DNA from: Bryobacteraceae bacterium
GTDB taxonomy: Bacteria > Acidobacteriota > Terriglobia > Bryobacterales > Bryobacteraceae
Direction of reading: 5' to 3'
DNA: 7,273 nt
Assembly (NCBI GenBank): GCA_025350445.1
Contig: JANXXV010001010.1
Span: 1 to 7,273, forward strand
Shown here in pieces: positions 6,514 through 7,273 of the stretch. How positions within the stretch are numbered: position 1 is the stretch's first letter; the number at the start of each line of letters is the position of its first letter. The translations under genes and the position numbers were made by a program. The notes beneath the pieces were generated by a model. The model was not told the DNA's origin and did not search any database. It saw only the letters and a list, made by a program, of their open reading frames with translations.

Positions 6514-7273
6514 CAGCTAACAGGCCCCTCACCGCGCGAGAGCGCCGTGATGATTGCCTCCTTCCTCGCCGCCGTAGCTTGCACCGTGGATTCCATTGCC
6601 AACCAGTAAATCACCAACCCCAGCAACAGATCAAACAGCAGCACTCCGTAGAACGCGAACCCGGAATCGAAGGCGTACCGCGCGCCATAAGCCAAAGCAA
6701 TCGGCGCCGCCACCAGCAGATAAATAAACATCAGCGTTGCCTGCACCCGTCCCGCCGAACTGCGCCGCCACGATTGATCGGGGTCCACCGACCGCGGATT
6801 CCTGACCGACATCATGTTGCCGATGGAGAGCAGGAACACGGCTATCGTCATGGCGACGCAAAACGTCTCTATCAGCGACGCCACGGTCACGGGCATGCGC
6901 ATCAGACTGCATACCAAAAATATCAGCAGGATCTCCACCACTACAAAAAACATCGCAGTAAGGTTCTTGGCCAGAATCACGGTGGACATCGGCACCGGCA
7001 CAGAGTAGTAAAGTTGCACCGCGCCGCGATCGAACCCGAAAATGTTCCAAATGCAAACTTCCCCCAATAACATCACCGAATAGACGGTGACCGCGGTGAG
7101 ATAGTGGGTGGAAAGGGACGAACCGGAACCGTCACCTTTGAATGCCAGCGGCAGCCAGATCAGCAAGCCGAACGAGAACCCCATCAGAAATACCAGACGG
7201 AACCGGGCCGATCGCGACAGCACGCGCATCTCTTTTTCCACCAGCGCGCCAAGCGGGTCTGGCAGCAGTTTCG
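6513..7273 (-). CDS. ABC-2-type transporter permease (5' truncated by the window)
   Basis: The frame is open to the window edge and shows the last 252 residues of an integral inner-membrane protein. A GTG at 7241-7239 could be read as a start, but the residues before it (LLPDPLGALVEKEMR) continue the amphipathic, charged segment that normally precedes a membrane helix in ABC-2 permeases, so I treat the gene as incomplete. About six membrane segments are visible, near residues 26-44, 56-78, 98-121, 131-154, 178-196 and 205-226 of the visible part. FGFDRGAVQLYYSVPVPMS, between the second and third segments, resembles the conserved cytoplasmic loop of exporter permeases in which the GFDR segment is followed by a coupling region. 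It has no nucleotide-binding domain, so an ATPase partner should lie upstream. The substrate cannot be told. Its TGA overlaps the ATG of the outer-membrane receptor gene (TGATG), suggesting one transcript and coupled translation. Confidence 0.8.
   Translation of the reverse strand, partial: KLLPDPLGALVEKEMRVLSRSARFRLVFLMGFSFGLLIWLPLAFKGDGSGSSLSTHYLTAVTVYSVMLLGEVCIWNIFGFDRGAVQLYYSVPVPMSTVILAKNLTAMFFVVVEILLIFLVCSLMRMPVTVASLIETFCVAMTIAVFLLSIGNMMSVRNPRSVDPDQSWRRSSAGRVQATLMFIYLLVAAPIALAYGARYAFDSGFAFYGVLLFDLLLGLVIYWLAMESTVQATAARKEAIITALSRGEGPVS

Noticed and set aside
7239..7241. GTG as the start of the permease
   Set aside because: The frame stays open to the window edge, and the residues before the GTG (LLPDPLGAL) look like part of the same protein, so the true start is outside the window.

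Overview
The window carries a run of four genes on the minus strand and the last 153 bases of one gene on the plus strand. The DNA is GC-rich. The most informative gene for taxonomy is the outer-membrane protein at 3886-6513, which has a carboxypeptidase-regulatory-like domain followed by a TonB-receptor-type plug and barrel. This Oar-like family is strongly expanded in Acidobacteriota. The amino-terminal part of the neighbouring ABC permease also looks like permeases from that phylum. I infer an acidobacterium, possibly of the Solibacter/Bryobacter type, but there is no rRNA or other phylogenetic marker to settle it beyond gyrA itself.

Layout from right to left, which is the direction of transcription for the main genes: (1) 7273-6513, an ABC-2-type permease whose start lies beyond the window edge. 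(2) 6513-3886, an 875-residue Oar-like outer-membrane receptor whose ATG overlaps the permease stop by one base (TGATG), so the two are probably translationally coupled. (3) A 111-base gap with an extended -10 promoter candidate, a 6-bp inverted repeat and a strong Shine-Dalgarno sequence. (4) 3774-1270, gyrA, the DNA gyrase A subunit, which starts with TTG. (5) 1252-383, a LarE-type PP-loop sulfur transferase 17 bases downstream of gyrA. (6) A 228-base gap. (7) On the plus strand, the C-terminus of an unrecognised protein (2-154), convergent with larE.

The permease and receptor plausibly form one envelope-transport unit. gyrA and larE are probably co-transcribed, but no functional link between DNA supercoiling and LarE is known. 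I see no mobile element, tRNA, rRNA or CRISPR array. No wholly new system is evident. The points most worth a second look are the three-cysteine LarE outside any lar operon, the alanine at the quinolone-contact position of GyrA, the coupled permease/receptor pair, and the hairpin in the gyrA leader.
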